From NCBI GenBank assembly GCA_004794655.1, contig SMMW01000650.1, positions 1,367,501 to 1,431,500 on the forward strand: 64,000 bases of DNA, written 5' to 3'. The notes under the pieces are model-generated. The model was not told the DNA's origin. It saw only the letters and a program-made list of their open reading frames with translations, and searched no databases. The position numbers and the translations under genes are program-made. The stretch is from Marisa cornuarietis (lineage: Eukaryota > Mollusca > Gastropoda > Architaenioglossa > Ampullariidae). Position 1 is the first letter of the stretch, and every line of letters starts with the position of its first letter. This document shows positions 25,212 to 40,800 of the stretch, in pieces.

Positions 25212-25379
25212 CTATTGATGCTGATGTCAACCAAAAAAAAATGAAATGATACTGTGTAACCTTGCCAGAGTTTTATGTTTAGCGACAAAGACAAGAAATG
25301 TTACTCTATGCTAAATATATTATTCATCCATTATGTATGATATATTTTTCCTGGAATATGTTGTATACTAATCGTACCA

Positions 25380-25555
25380 TACGGCGCTGCAACGGGGCTC
25401 TTCACATCAGAATTTTCACGCGCTTGCCCACTTCCTTTTCCTTCTCATGTTTTCAATTTTTTTCATTCAGTGTTGAAGTCGAGCACATTCCCATATTCAA
25501 ATTGCCCAATGGGACAAATAAAGTTGGTCATTGTCATTGTCATTGTCATAGTCCA
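25380..25555 (+). mobile_element. LINE 3'-end fragment with hexamer tail
   Basis: CCCAATGGGACAAATAAAGT followed by four near-perfect TCATTG units (25527-25550) looks like the 3' end of an L2/Rex-type LINE, where a short hairpin precedes a microsatellite tail. No coding part was recognised. Confidence 0.45.
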
Positions 25556-27626
<2,071 letters not shown>

Positions 27627-28137
27627 GTTCTGACAAACTCACCTGATGTCTCAGCTCTGTTCTGTTTACAGCCAACATTTTACATGGTCCTTAAATCGCT
27701 GTTGTTTCTAACATCTAGAAAAACTCAATGACCTGCAAAGTCACCTCAATCAGGGCCCGGTTGCACGTCTAATTAAAATGACTTAATTTTATTTCCCACT
27801 CTGTCTGCTTTCAGGAGGTTCCAAGGCTTTGCGAATATTGCAAAAGTAATTATCTAAGTGTAAATCTTGGTAAACTAACGAAAGGCTTTGAGTGTAGGAG
27901 AAAACTTCATCTCTCCCTGACCTACCGACTGATGATACAAAAGTTGAAAGAGTGTCGGATCTTTGGGACAGATCATAATTGACAGCAAAGTCGAGATATA
28001 AAGATTTAATTTCAGTACCAAAATACCTTGGGGATGCATGATTTGTCTGGCACTCGGCCGAGTTTTTCAAAGGGCAGTATATATAGTTTTTGCTATGTCT
28101 TCATTATAGTGTTAATATATGGAGAGCTGCTGACTGC

Positions 28138-28235
28138 GAATAATAATAATAATAATAAAGTTTATTTATATACCACCATACCCCAGCCTTATGAGCAAGC
28201 TCATGGCACTTTAATAATAATAACAACAATAAGAA
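28138..28235. repeat. AAT run and dispersed-repeat 3' end
   Basis: (AAT)n, then AAAGTTTATTTATATACCAC and ATGAGCAAGCTCATGG, followed by a second AAT/AAC run. The palindrome-like end resembles 3' ends of dispersed repeats in molluscs. Unit B holds a decayed copy at 50090-50180. Confidence 0.4.
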
Positions 28236-30086
28236 CAATAGAGAGAAATTGAAAAAGCCAACCAAGACAAATGGCAATAAAAATGGGATAAAGCGTGTAG
28301 CTGTAGAAAACGTGCTTTGGTATCTGATTAACAACTGACCAAACAAAGTGCCCCATTATCCATCAAGTCTAAGAAATGAGAATAAAGGTATAAATTATGG
28401 AAAAGAAATCCTGTAGCCTAAAAAACTAAGGATCAACGTTCTGTGCAGCCTGATTTCCCTGTTCACCATTTAATATCTACAGTTCATGTCTACAAATGTT
28501 TACATCGGGAAAGTCATTAGAAAGAACAGATCCAGATGCTCAAGATAAACCTCTACAGGTTAAACCAGCTGTAGACAGATTTTTCTACCTCTAGTCATCA
28601 AGCAGATTCAAGCAGATTGGCCACACTGCACACGGTTCCTCTCGATATCAAAGTGCACCAACAAGAAACTAGACTGAGATGAAAATGGCGTCGTCAAAGA
28701 AAAGACTGGTAATCAATGAATCGCCGAGCTGAAACAAAATGTGACGATCAAGAACCAGCAACCAGAATCACATGTCAAACGATGGTGTCCAAAATAAAAA
28801 ATAACTTAGAAAAATGACAAAATCCACAGAAATCCGAAAAGCTAGGTAAAACGAAGGGACATCAATCTCTTAATAAATACTACTCTGCTGTAAAGTGCTT
28901 GGGCTGGATTTAATTAAGGTTAGGGTTAGGGTTTGGGTTTGTTTGACTGGGATTTATGTTTCAGGCTGACCACTACACCTCCAGATAAAATAAATGATGG
29001 AATCTCCTTACATGATCCATGTATACCCCAACTATACATCAAGCCACAGGAATCAGGAGATGAAGCCAGAAGCTGCTCAACACTTGTTCTATTATCCATA
29101 CAGAGGGCGCTGTGTGAAGAGAGTGAGAGCCCGCTGGTGACAATAGCCACATAGTCGTGAGCCAAGTGGCGATGATTAATTATTAACTCATCGCGAATTT
29201 CCTTCTTCCTAGCAGGACACGTGACAAGAGTTTGAGCTCTGCACGTGTAGGAAGAGTGTTAGTGTAAACTGTAGCTCCATAGCTGGACTGGGGTGTGGAC
29301 AGTGCAAATAATGAGAAAGAAAAGATTCGATTGTCTGATACGTGTACGGGTCTGAGTTATTATTGTAATCAACACCAGTAACATAAGCAACACGTGGAGA
29401 AAGTTGTGTAGACAAAGCTGTGTCACGGGGCTTATAGCCTGAAAGATACTTTCTTTCACCAGTAAATGTGAGTGAACCTATATTGCAGAAAACAAATTCA
29501 TAACAAAAACAACTAAATATTGAAATACAAAAAAAGAAAATAGAAAAATGTTTCATTAAAGGAGACGGAATAACAATAGACGTGGTAGTGAGGCGCAAAA
29601 AAAGATTTTCAATGATTAATCTTCACCCTGATATCGGATTACTTGGTATGCTAACATATATCTATCAATTTCTTACCCAAAATTCCCGTCTCTTTTAAAT
29701 ACAATCTTATTTAATTAAATTGTTTTACTGATATCTGGACAGTTCTGTGAATAGGAAGTATAAAACATTGCTTAGAAAATCATGCAATGCGTGTCCTAGT
29801 ACTTGATTAGTTCAACCTACAATGTTAGCAAAGAGGTATTTTCCTGTGTACCATGACTAAAACTAGTTGTTCTCCGCTACTTCAAGTGCCATCAAGTTGC
29901 TTGGATACCGACTATATGCTGTCACCGTTAATTGTTCTTATGACAGTCAAGGCCGGCAATTAGACTCGTTTTACTGGCGAGAATTGGACTTCCTGGCTGC
30001 TTCAACATGCAGACTGTGTGACGATCAGACATTTATTGAGGACTGGACAGACAAGCCGCCCTGCATCTCATACACAAGCATAAAAA

Positions 30087-33000
30087 ATGAGACTTGTTGT
30101 TTCCTTAACCTTCACGATTATCTTTGGATCCTTTGGAGACATCGTCTCAGGTAGGACAACAAGTTTTTAATCGTATTTACTGAGCTCATCTCTGTAATTA
30201 TTTTAATTTAAAAATACGATAAAAGAGATAGATAAAGATAGATTGAAACAAGCGAACACACAAATAGAATCAGAAATACTCAAGTACCCATATATTGTGA
30301 CAATTGCTTGCTTTGTGACAATTTCATAAGCCATGATAAGTGCATCCACACACTTCTGACATCAGAGTGAAACAGACAAAAGCTCAGAATGTGTTAAACG
30401 GAAAACATGGCGGTACATAAGCAGACGAGCATGAGATCGACTTGTAGAACTGAGGGAATAACAACACGAACTTGTATTGCTGGACTGCTTGCAGACGATT
30501 TTTTTTCCGTTAAGTCATAGAATGAGGCTTTTGTATACAACGCTTCCGGTTTAGTAATATTCATTGTTTAAGCTCGCCGACACTAACAGCGGAAGACTTC
30601 GCAAGAGGCTCAGCGTTGGTCTCGGCAAACAGACAGCTCCATAACATCAGCGCCATCCGCATTTTCTCTCTACACGAGCTACCAACACTCTTGTCTGTGT
30701 GTTTGTCCTTTCTCGACTTGACTACTGCAACTCCTTGCTGGCAGGCTGCCCCTCATCCCTCATTCAGAGACTCCAGAGAGTACAGAACTCCGCTGCACGT
30801 TTGGTGCTTAGAGCCACGAAAAGGGACCATGTCACTCCTCTCCTTCATTTTCTACACTGACTACCCATCCGTTCTCGCATTCAGTACAAACTGTCTGTGC
30901 TGTGTTTTAATTTCTTTGCTGGCTCCTATCCTGACTATTTCTCTGAACTTCTCATTCCTTACATCCCGGCCAGACAACTATTTCGTTTCATGGCCGTATC
31001 CTCACTGTTCCTGTCACCAGAACAACAACATATGGTCACAGGACTTTTGGCTACTGTGCTGCAAAACAATGGAACTCTCACCCTTTACATATCCGCCACC
31101 TTCCTACAACTGAATCCTTCAAGTCTGCACTGAAAACGCACCTCTTCCTTGAGCATTACTCCTAACACACTTTGATGTTATCCCATGTACGTGTCGTAAA
31201 GGCTCCTCATTTAAGTCTTTAATTTTGCAACAACTTTTAAAGGTTGTCAGAAATAATAACAAACCTAATTTCATCCTAAAATTTCGCTTTTGCTAAACTG
31301 TGTAGGCGTTGACATGTTAAATTCTACCAAAGCAAGATTACAGTCAAGGATGTAATTATCCATTATCACACATCCTAAACTAAGTCTGAAGGATGTGAGA
31401 GGAAGTTAGAACACAGACAGGCTTGTGTTATGTGTAGTCTGTAGTCGCAATGTACAGGGTGTAACGGAAACATCGCTTGAATGCAGTTTGAGAAGATCAA
31501 GTGCAGCCAGTTAGCAAAATGTGACCTTTGACATTTCATTACTGATTCAAAGTCACTGATGACTGTTTGTTCTCATTGAGTTTGCTCGGCTTTTGTGGTC
31601 AGAGGTCAGATTATTTCTATCAGCTCTTACCGACACAGCTGAAACTACCAGGACATTAGTCTTGTCTGAGTGAGTGAGTGAGTGAGTGAGTGAGTGAGTG
31701 AGTGAGTGAGTGAGTGAGTGAGTGAGTGAGTGAGTGAGTGAGTGAGTGAGTGAGTGAGTGAGACCACACCTTTCCTAGGGGAAGCTTTTTGTGAGGGCGG
31801 CAAACATCTCCTCTCCCTCGCTGCCTTACCTTTCTTAAGATTACCATTCCTTCGATTTCACTGGATTTTAGACCGAAATGTGCGCAGGGACAGCATCGAT
31901 AGAAATGTCGGCCAGACTCCGTCATCGCCCGCCGCCGCCTGTACAGGTGAGACGCAAAATGAACCTACTTTACATGATCTCTTGCAAGTACTAAATACAA
32001 TGAACTCCAAATTTGACGGCAGGATGGATGATTTTTGTGAGATCAAGGAAGCATTCTGCACTTTGAATGCAGAAGTGAAGGTTCTAAAAGGAACAGTAGA
32101 TACTCTGGTTGCAAGAATTCATCATTAAAACAAAACCTGAATGAACTGGAAAGAAGAGACGGATGATTTGGAAGACAGATCTAGAAGAAACAGCATTATA
32201 GTGCATGGGCTGTCACGTGATAATAAAGAAACATCCCAGGATTCTAAGCAGAAGGTTTTAAACATCATGTCAGACAAACTTCAAATGTCCAAGTCAATTG
32301 TGTCCTACCAGTGTGGCAATCTTGTTTCTTACAAAGTCGTTGGTTTTGTGTTCTTTGTATGAGATCCGGAGCAGCCTCCTCAGACACTTGTGCTCGAATG
32401 CCTGGATTCTCCTTTCTGTTTCGGCGAGTAGAGTCCACGTGTCGCATCCGTAGAGCAGGATCGGCACTACCAGGGATTTGTATAGCCTGTACTTGGTAGT
32501 GAACCTTATCTTGTGGCTATGCCAGATCCTATCTAGCCTAGCCATTGCTGCTGTTGCTGTTGCGATCCTGATGCGGATATCTTGCGTGGAACTGCCGTCC
32601 TTGGAGAGAGTGGCTCCCAAGTACTTGAAGCTGCTTACCTCTTCGAGCTGTACCCCGTTCATATAGATCTCTGCTTTGCCGTTGCCATTGATCATAACTT
32701 TGCTCTTTTCTGTGCTGGTCTCCATTCCATATGCGTTTGAGCTGTCTGTCAGTCTGTTAGATGAGGTCTTGCAGTTCCTTGTTTGTACCTGCTAACAGAT
32801 CTATATCATCTGCAAAGCGTAGGTTGCAGATTGGTCTTCCACCGATTGAAATGGAGGTATGGTGGTCATGAAGAGCTTCAAGCATGATGTTCTCCAAGAA
32901 TATATTAAACAACACGGGTGATAGGGGACATCCTTGACGTACCCCTACTGTGGTACGAAAGTAAGCTCCTATTTGGTTGTTAAGCAAAACTGTACTCGTT

Positions 33001-36000
33001 GAGCTGTTATACAACGCTTCAACGACTTGGACAAGCCCTTCTTCAATGTTGAATTTCCGCATCACATGCCATAGCCCCTCGTGCCAGACTCTGTCAAATG
33101 CCTTCTTAAAGTCAATGAAGTAGTGGTAAAGGTCCCGCTGATGCTGAAGATGCTTTTCTATAAGAAGACGACAGTTGAAGATCTGCTCAACTGTGGTCTG
33201 AAGCCAGCCTGTTCTTTTGCTGCGGTGGTTCTGATGCGGTTCTGTATGACCTTCCGCATGACTTTGCTTGGGTGACTGATAAGGCTTATGGTTCTGTAGT
33301 TCTGACACTGTTTGCTGTTTTCTTTCTTTGGGAGGGGTATGATGAGTGACTGCGTCCATTCTCTGGACCATTCCTTGCGCTCCCAGACTCTTTGGCACTG
33401 GCATGCAAACTGCACAATTAAGCAGCCTTATTCTTGTTTTTGTTAAAGTTTGTTTACTTCAAAACCTAGTAGCTTTATATTGACATGTGACCTGAAATTC
33501 GATTGAGCTTCTTTTTATACAAATCTAAACAATTCTATGAGAGCTATTTAATAATTTAGTAGATACTAAGCTTTCACTTTTTCTTTTCTTGTTTTTTCTG
33601 TTTCTTGTTTTTGTTTAAGTTTGTTTACTTCCAACCTTATAACTTTACATTGACATGTAATACAGACCCAAAATTTGGTTGAGGTTTTCTTTATATGTAT
33701 CTAAACATGCCTATGACGGTTTTTAGAAATATTCAGTAGTTTAGTAGTAACACTGTTTTAAATCAAAATTTCTTACATTTTAACACAGGGTTTTATAAAA
33801 AATCATAAAAAATAACTAAGTTGATTTTGCTCATTTCCCGTCATGCGATTGTAGATCTTTCCTTTAAGTATTTCAAAAAGAATTTTGAGTCTACTAAAAA
33901 AAATTAACGGAGTTATTAGCTTTTTAAAATGCGTTCTTTGCGCAATTTTGGATCGTTTCCATGCTAACCGATAGCGGGACATCGCAGTAAAAGCATTTTT
34001 GAACTTCCATTCAAGGGCAAGTAAGTTGACTTCAAACATTAACGTGTTGTGTCAAGCCTTAACCCTCTAAGTGCTCTAACACTCAACTATTTCCTCCTAC
34101 CTTGTTACTTATGGGATAATCATGCATACAAACTCAAAAATATCTACTTAATGACTCAATAACACGTCTGTTTAAAAACATGATGATCATTCTTATGTAA
34201 TAAAATGAATAACAAATCTACGTTACAGAATTCTTGTTCCTCACGATGTGTTCATGAACATATTTTCAAAAGAGACTATTTTTAAAATCAAAAGACGTTT
34301 TTAAACCCTTATAACTTTTTTAAAATCAAAAGACGATGTGAACACACAGACATATTTGACATATAAACACAGAAACATATATATATATTCCAATAGATAC
34401 CCTGGAAGCATTTGTACATGATGGAGCTAACTTGATCATGTTCGTACATGTTTGACTACTAAACATTTCATTTTCGAAGTAGTTCATTTGTGTTTTCTGC
34501 CCATTGTCTGACCAGGAGAAGACTGTTCGTGTGATGGTACTGGTGGATGTGACACAACAAACAGATGTTGGCCGGACTCTACTACATGCGTGATGCGTAT
34601 GCATACAACATTTTACAAACTATTGTAACTGAAAAAAACTAATTTTGTAAAGTACAAGTTTAATATATAAGCTTATTGTTGACGAAGGGAGCTAAGTATG
34701 AGTAAGATAATAATGGACAGTATATCTAAGCAAGAATTATTATTATTAATTAGTATTTCATCGATTTTAATCGTTTCATTAAAGCCTTCTACAAACAAGA
34801 ATATATATATATATTATCATTTACAGCATGATACTCTACAATAAAAGTCCTTTCCTACAGTCCTTTCAAACAACTAAAAACAAAACAAGTAAAACAACTG
34901 TTTTTTCTAGGAAATCTTTTCCCACCTCATTCCTTACATATTATGCACAATATGTATATAAAGCTTGCTATTATGTTCTAAACTCGAATACAATAAAATC
35001 AAATGCCTCTCGAATATGAATGCGGGCAGCCCGAAAAAGAATTTTTCGAAACCCGAGTACAGTACTTATTTAACATCTATCAACTAAATAACTCAGTCTC
35101 ATTCTACAGCAAAGAAGTATACCTTAACCGTGCGCCATTATTTTTCTAGGATTTATAAACTATTTTAATTTGTACACAGATTTTATTTGTACTACAAAGT
35201 ACTTCTTGGTAAACACATTTTAAATCTGATTTTAGTACAAGGTATTAAATAAAATTCAAGAAGTAGTTATTTTAACTACGCGCTATCACTTATTTTCGTT
35301 TTTCTAATCATTTTAAGTTTGAAACTGATTTTAATTTTAATGGTATTTAGTAGATAACATTTTTGTAATGGCATTGACTGTTGTTTGTGAACTAGCATTA
35401 CTAATCAAATATTTACTTTCGCATATTTTCTTAAATGCCTCAGGAATAGATCACTTGGTATAGAAAGTTGAGAAAGCGGACAAGCCAGTGATGGCGAGAG
35501 AGTAGTAAGTAAGGAAGGGAAAGCAAACTCCATGCATAGAGTCCACTTTACATTATTTCTAATAAACTGTTTTCGCTGCACCACAGCCTTTACTATCTCG
35601 GTACAAACTACTATTTAAAATGTGATTTGTGCAGAAAATGTTGCTCTTGGCAAACGGGCAGAAATGAGTTCTACCTACAGAAGTGGAAACACTGAGTCCG
35701 GCCCAGCCTGCCTCGCCGTCAATGGAAACAGAAGTCACGTGCTGGGTTTGAAGACTAGACAGTCCAGTGACAGACTCAACTGTATTCACACTGCCGAAGG
35801 TGTAACTTACGCCAGGTGGTCAGTTGATCTTGGAGCTGAGTTCACTATCACAAGTGTCACTATTTACAACAGGAATGAAAGTGAGTAAACATAGTGGTAT
35901 AATATTACAGTGTCAGTAGTTACAACAAGAATTATAGTTAGTATATAGAATGGGAGATACTATTGTGTCACTATTTACATTAGGAATTATACTAAGTATA

Positions 36001-37750
36001 GTAAGTATACAGAATAATTTATAATGTAGTATAACTATTTACAACAGGAATAATAGTGAGTATATATTTTCCTTTGTGAACGCGCGTATGAATAACGGCG
36101 ACCTGTACAGTAAGTTATTTCCTAGAATGTTTCATGGTTTTTATTTGCTGCTATGATACATTGCCATCATACTAACATACACTTAACTAATTACTGTGAA
36201 CTCATAATTCCTCTGTATTATATATTCATCAAACGAGACAATGGCCGAAGTGCAGGATTAAACAAACAGAACACTCGCTTTATCTTTCACGATTTTCTTC
36301 TAGTGTCGAGTCTTTCTCTTTCCCTGGTGTCGCACCTCAGATGCTGATTTTCATTTCGTGGCATTAACACTAGTCAGTACTTGTTAGTAACTTGTTATTT
36401 AGTACTAGTTAAAACTCGCATTAACTATTGATGAGAAAGATTTGAAGGATTTACTGGCATCAAGACGATTACACGTTCATTGTACAACCATCTTTTCAGA
36501 TCATAACAGTTTGGAAAACGCCACACTGCTGGTGGATGGCAAGTTTTGCCAGAACGTCACAAACATTAACAACAGGCTGTTATTTAACGTCCCTTGTCAA
36601 AACCCAGTGAGAGGACAGAACGTCACGTTACGCACAAGACCAGATAACACAGCTCTACGTTTTTTCAACTTTTGTGAACTTGAAGTGTGGGGTGAGATTT
36701 ATTTAAATGTTTAAATAATTTAGAGACTACAATCACGAAGTACACGCATTCATTCACTTCATTCCTTCCTTGACCGGCACTCGATGACCAGTGATGTTGG
36801 AGAGACACAGCGGCTGAGAAAGTTCAAGACTTAGACTTGCCTTGAGTGACAGTGTGCAACTTTCACACCACAATGGCCTTACCGAGATGGATGCCAGCCA
36901 CCGACTGAACAAAGCAGTAGAGAGAGAGAGAGACAGAGAGAGAGAGACTTTGCTAGATAAACAAAATATAGTTTGCTGTAACTGCTTAAGTTGTCAAGAC
37001 ATGGCTGGTGGTCTCCTGCGTAATTCGCAAAAAACATCTTGAAGCAGTAAGAAATGGAAAGATTTAAATAATATTACTTCACACTGTTACTTGTAGAAAT
37101 AAGTATTTTAGTGTCTATTGCACAATCTGTTGTCTAGAGTTGTTTTGTGTTGCACACAGTGTGCAGTGCCGGCCGTTATGGACAAGCGTGTGATGAGCGG
37201 TGCAGCAACCACTGCAGGAATGGAGCATGTGACAACTACAATGGCTACTGTTTGAATGGTTAGTATCTAGATTCTAGAATATTCCCGTAATGAACTGAAA
37301 TATAGGATTTATGATGCTACCTCAAGATTTGTTTTAATAAAATGTAAAATTTATGTAGTACATGCGTGCAGATTTTTTAATACTTCATCAACATTTATTT
37401 ATATATATGTAGATATGTGTATAGATAACTTTGGTAAACCGATATTAATACGACGAAAACTGTCTAAATAGTCAGTATTTCACAATATTCTCAAGATATT
37501 TAGGATTGTTGTAATGTCAGTTATTAATAAGTTTGCATAATCAGAATGCCCCTCAAATTTTTAAGCTCTGCATAGTAACAACATTATCATCTCGACAAGA
37601 TACCTTTTGTGTTGTTTTTGTTTTGTGTGTCACACTGTTTATCCCTCATGTCACAGTATCGTTTAACTTTTGTCACATCGTGAGCATATTAAAATATCTC
37701 AAATCCAAGATTGGGTGACTAAATAACAAAGTAAACTAAAAAATCTCTGT

Positions 37751-37826
<76 letters not shown>

Positions 37827-40800
37827 TTTCTTTATCTCCTTTAACCTTCCGAGGTGCACAGATGCAAACAGAAACTTATCGCACTGTATTATATTCCATT
37901 AGATACAATAATTTATAAACAGGATTTACTTGTTTACACTTGCAATTCATCTTTTTAAAGGAAATTTAGAGATTCTTTATTTTCACTTCAGGTTGTCAAG
38001 AAGGATTTTATGGGGATTTATGTAACCAGACGTGTGGTAACTGCAAGAGCAATAGTTCGTGTGACCAGAAAACTAGAATCTGTCTGTCAGGGTGTGAAGA
38101 AGGATGGCAGCCACCATTCTGCACAGAGCGTGAGTTGAAATCACGAAAATTGCACTAAAATTCTAGTCATTTCCCTCTACAGTCTTTGTAAAAAATATAT
38201 ACAAGGAGTACTTCAGACGGCTTTTCTCGTCGTCATCATTGAGAAATTTACACTAGTGCATTGATTGACAAGACAAGACAAATTTATTAATCCTCAGCGG
38301 AGATACATTTGTCTACAGCAAGGGTATATATAAAAATAGTACAACTAACAAATTCCTAAAATACTACATACTTCAACATTCCCATACCAACACACACCTT
38401 CTCAGTACCACACATCCATAACCTTTGAAAAAATTAAAACATTCCACACAACTACCAAAATCATAAAACCTACAAAGCCATCCTCAATGCATAAAATCCA
38501 AAGTCAGCCGATAGGTCTACCATTGTTAAAAAGTCTAACAGCAGCCGGAATGAATGAACGACGAAACCGCTCTGTTCTGCACCTTGGCATAGAAAATCTT
38601 CCACTCCGTTGCATGCGTAGTTCAATCAGTGTGCCGTGAAGGGGATGGTCTGGATCGAGCAAAATAACTCTAGCTTTCCTGGCCAGCCTTCTCTCAACCA
38701 GAGGTTCAAATGGATCGAGGCTCTGACCTACCACCGAGCTCGCTTTCCTTATCAACTTGTTCAGCCTGCCAGTGTCGCGCATGGACACACTCCCTCCCCA
38801 GCACACTGCTGCAAACTCTACCACACTACACACCATACTCTGATAAAACATACACAACATCTTGTTGCAAACCTGAAAAGATCTAAGTTTGCGCAAAAAG
38901 AACAATCTTGACTGTGTTTTCCTAAAAACAGCATCCACATGACTAGACCAGGTTAATTTACTATCTAGCAATACTCCCAAGTACTTCTACTCTGTAACCA
39001 TCTCAATAACTTCGTTGATGTAAATAGGATGGACAATCTCTTTTTCCTTTCGAAAATCAAATATCATTTCTTTGGTCTTGCTGGCGTTCAAAACAAGAAA
39101 GTTAGAATCGCACCATGTCACAAACTCATCGATGCGCTCTCTGTACAAGTTCTCATTGTCATCACAAATACATCCAACGATAGCAGAATCATCTGAGTAT
39201 TTCTAAAGATGGCATAACTCTCCTTTAATCTTAAAATCAGAAGTGTACAGTGTAAACAAAAACGGTGACAAAACAGTTCCTTGAGGCGCGCCGGTGAATG
39301 TGTTGATCATCCTAGATGTAAAGGTATTATTCCAGCGTACATACTGAGGTCTATCCGATAAATAATCTAATACCCAATTCACTGTGCATGGATGCAACGA
39401 CATACTATGCAGTTTCTGTGCAAGGAGATGCGGCTGAATAGTCTGGAACGCAGAAGAAAAATCAAAAAACATTACTCGTGCACAAGCAGCGCTCTTCTCA
39501 AGATGAGAGTACACAGAATGTAACATGTACAATAAAGCATCCTCTACCCCGACCCTGTCTCTGTAAGCAAACTGCAAGGGATCTTGAAAAGTAGCAACTT
39601 GGGTCTTTGGTACTGGTAGCACCAATCTCTCAAAAACTTTCATAATGTGCGAGGTAAGAGCAACAGGCCTATAATCGTTTAAACATGAAACATGGGCTTT
39701 CTTAGGTACAGGAACAATACATGATGTCTTCCAACCAGACGGAATCTTGCCCAAAGACAATGACCTAGAAAACAATGTATGAAAAATCCTACACAGCTGC
39801 TCAGCACAGATGGACAGTACCTTAGGCTTGACGCCATCAGGACCTGCTGACTTATTAACATTGATCCTCTTCAGTTGTCTACAAACATCATCAACTTCCA
39901 GTGTAACAGGTTCCCATATAGTAACAACAGAATCAGAGAAGTTTCCCGAACCTAAAATAGTGTCCTGTTCATTCTCAAGATCATGTATATCAAACCTTGC
40001 ATAATATTTATTCAGCTCAACAAACTCACAACCCAAAGCTGGAGAAGCATCCAATTTGTTCTTCTTACGATAGCCAACTATTTTCTGCATCCCCCGCCAC
40101 ACTTCCTTAGTATTGTTTTCCACCAATTTTGTCTCCAGTCTCTGCCTTCACTGTTCTTTTCCTTCTCTAATCGCCTGTTTTAAATCTCTTTGTACAGCTC
40201 TTAACACATCTCTATCTCCCTTAGCAAAAACAGATCTTTTCCTCCTTAGCAGCTCCCTGATCCTTTTATTAATCCATGGCTTACTATTTGCATATTGTGT
40301 GACCTCTTTGACTCGAATGACAGTGTCAACACAAACATTTATATACTCAGTCACTGTTACAGAGAGCTCATCTAGTGTTCCACAAGAATCAACAAACACA
40401 TCCCAGTCAGTACATTCCATACAGCCTCTAAGTGCATCGCACGCCTCAGGCGTCCAGCACTGTACAATTTTAAGAGCAGGAGGTTGACGTTTGACAAGCG
40501 GTATGTATTTCGGCAACAAATGTATCAGACAGTGGTCAGACTTACCAAGAGGAAGCAAACTATAACAACAGTACGCCTCTTTGGCATTGCAATAAAACAA
40601 GTCTAAGATTTTACCCATACGTGTGGGACAGTCAACATACTGATAAAAAGTAGGCAAGGTTATCTTCAAATTACAATGATTAAAATCCCCAGTTATCAAA
40701 AACAGCGCGTTATCACCCCAGCCACAGTTTCTGACGTCGTCTTTTCGATGGATGTCGGATGGATGTAAACAACGCAGAGAATCACGTGACTGTATTCACG

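Noticed and set aside
29867..30154. 95-codon open frame ahead of and overlapping the gene 3 signal-peptide exon, also open in unit B (51241-51528)
   Set aside because: It begins at TTG rather than ATG in unit A, and its conservation follows from the recent duplication of the whole region. It more likely covers the promoter and 5' UTR.
30616..31113. 165-codon frame as a host protein
   Set aside because: In the neighbouring frame it reads as the C-terminal part of a LINE reverse transcriptase, and it is absent from the sister unit.
31754..32128. 124-codon plus-strand frame that could be taken as a host gene
   Set aside because: Its later part matches the coiled coil and RNA-binding start of a LINE ORF1 and is paralleled by the relic in unit B.
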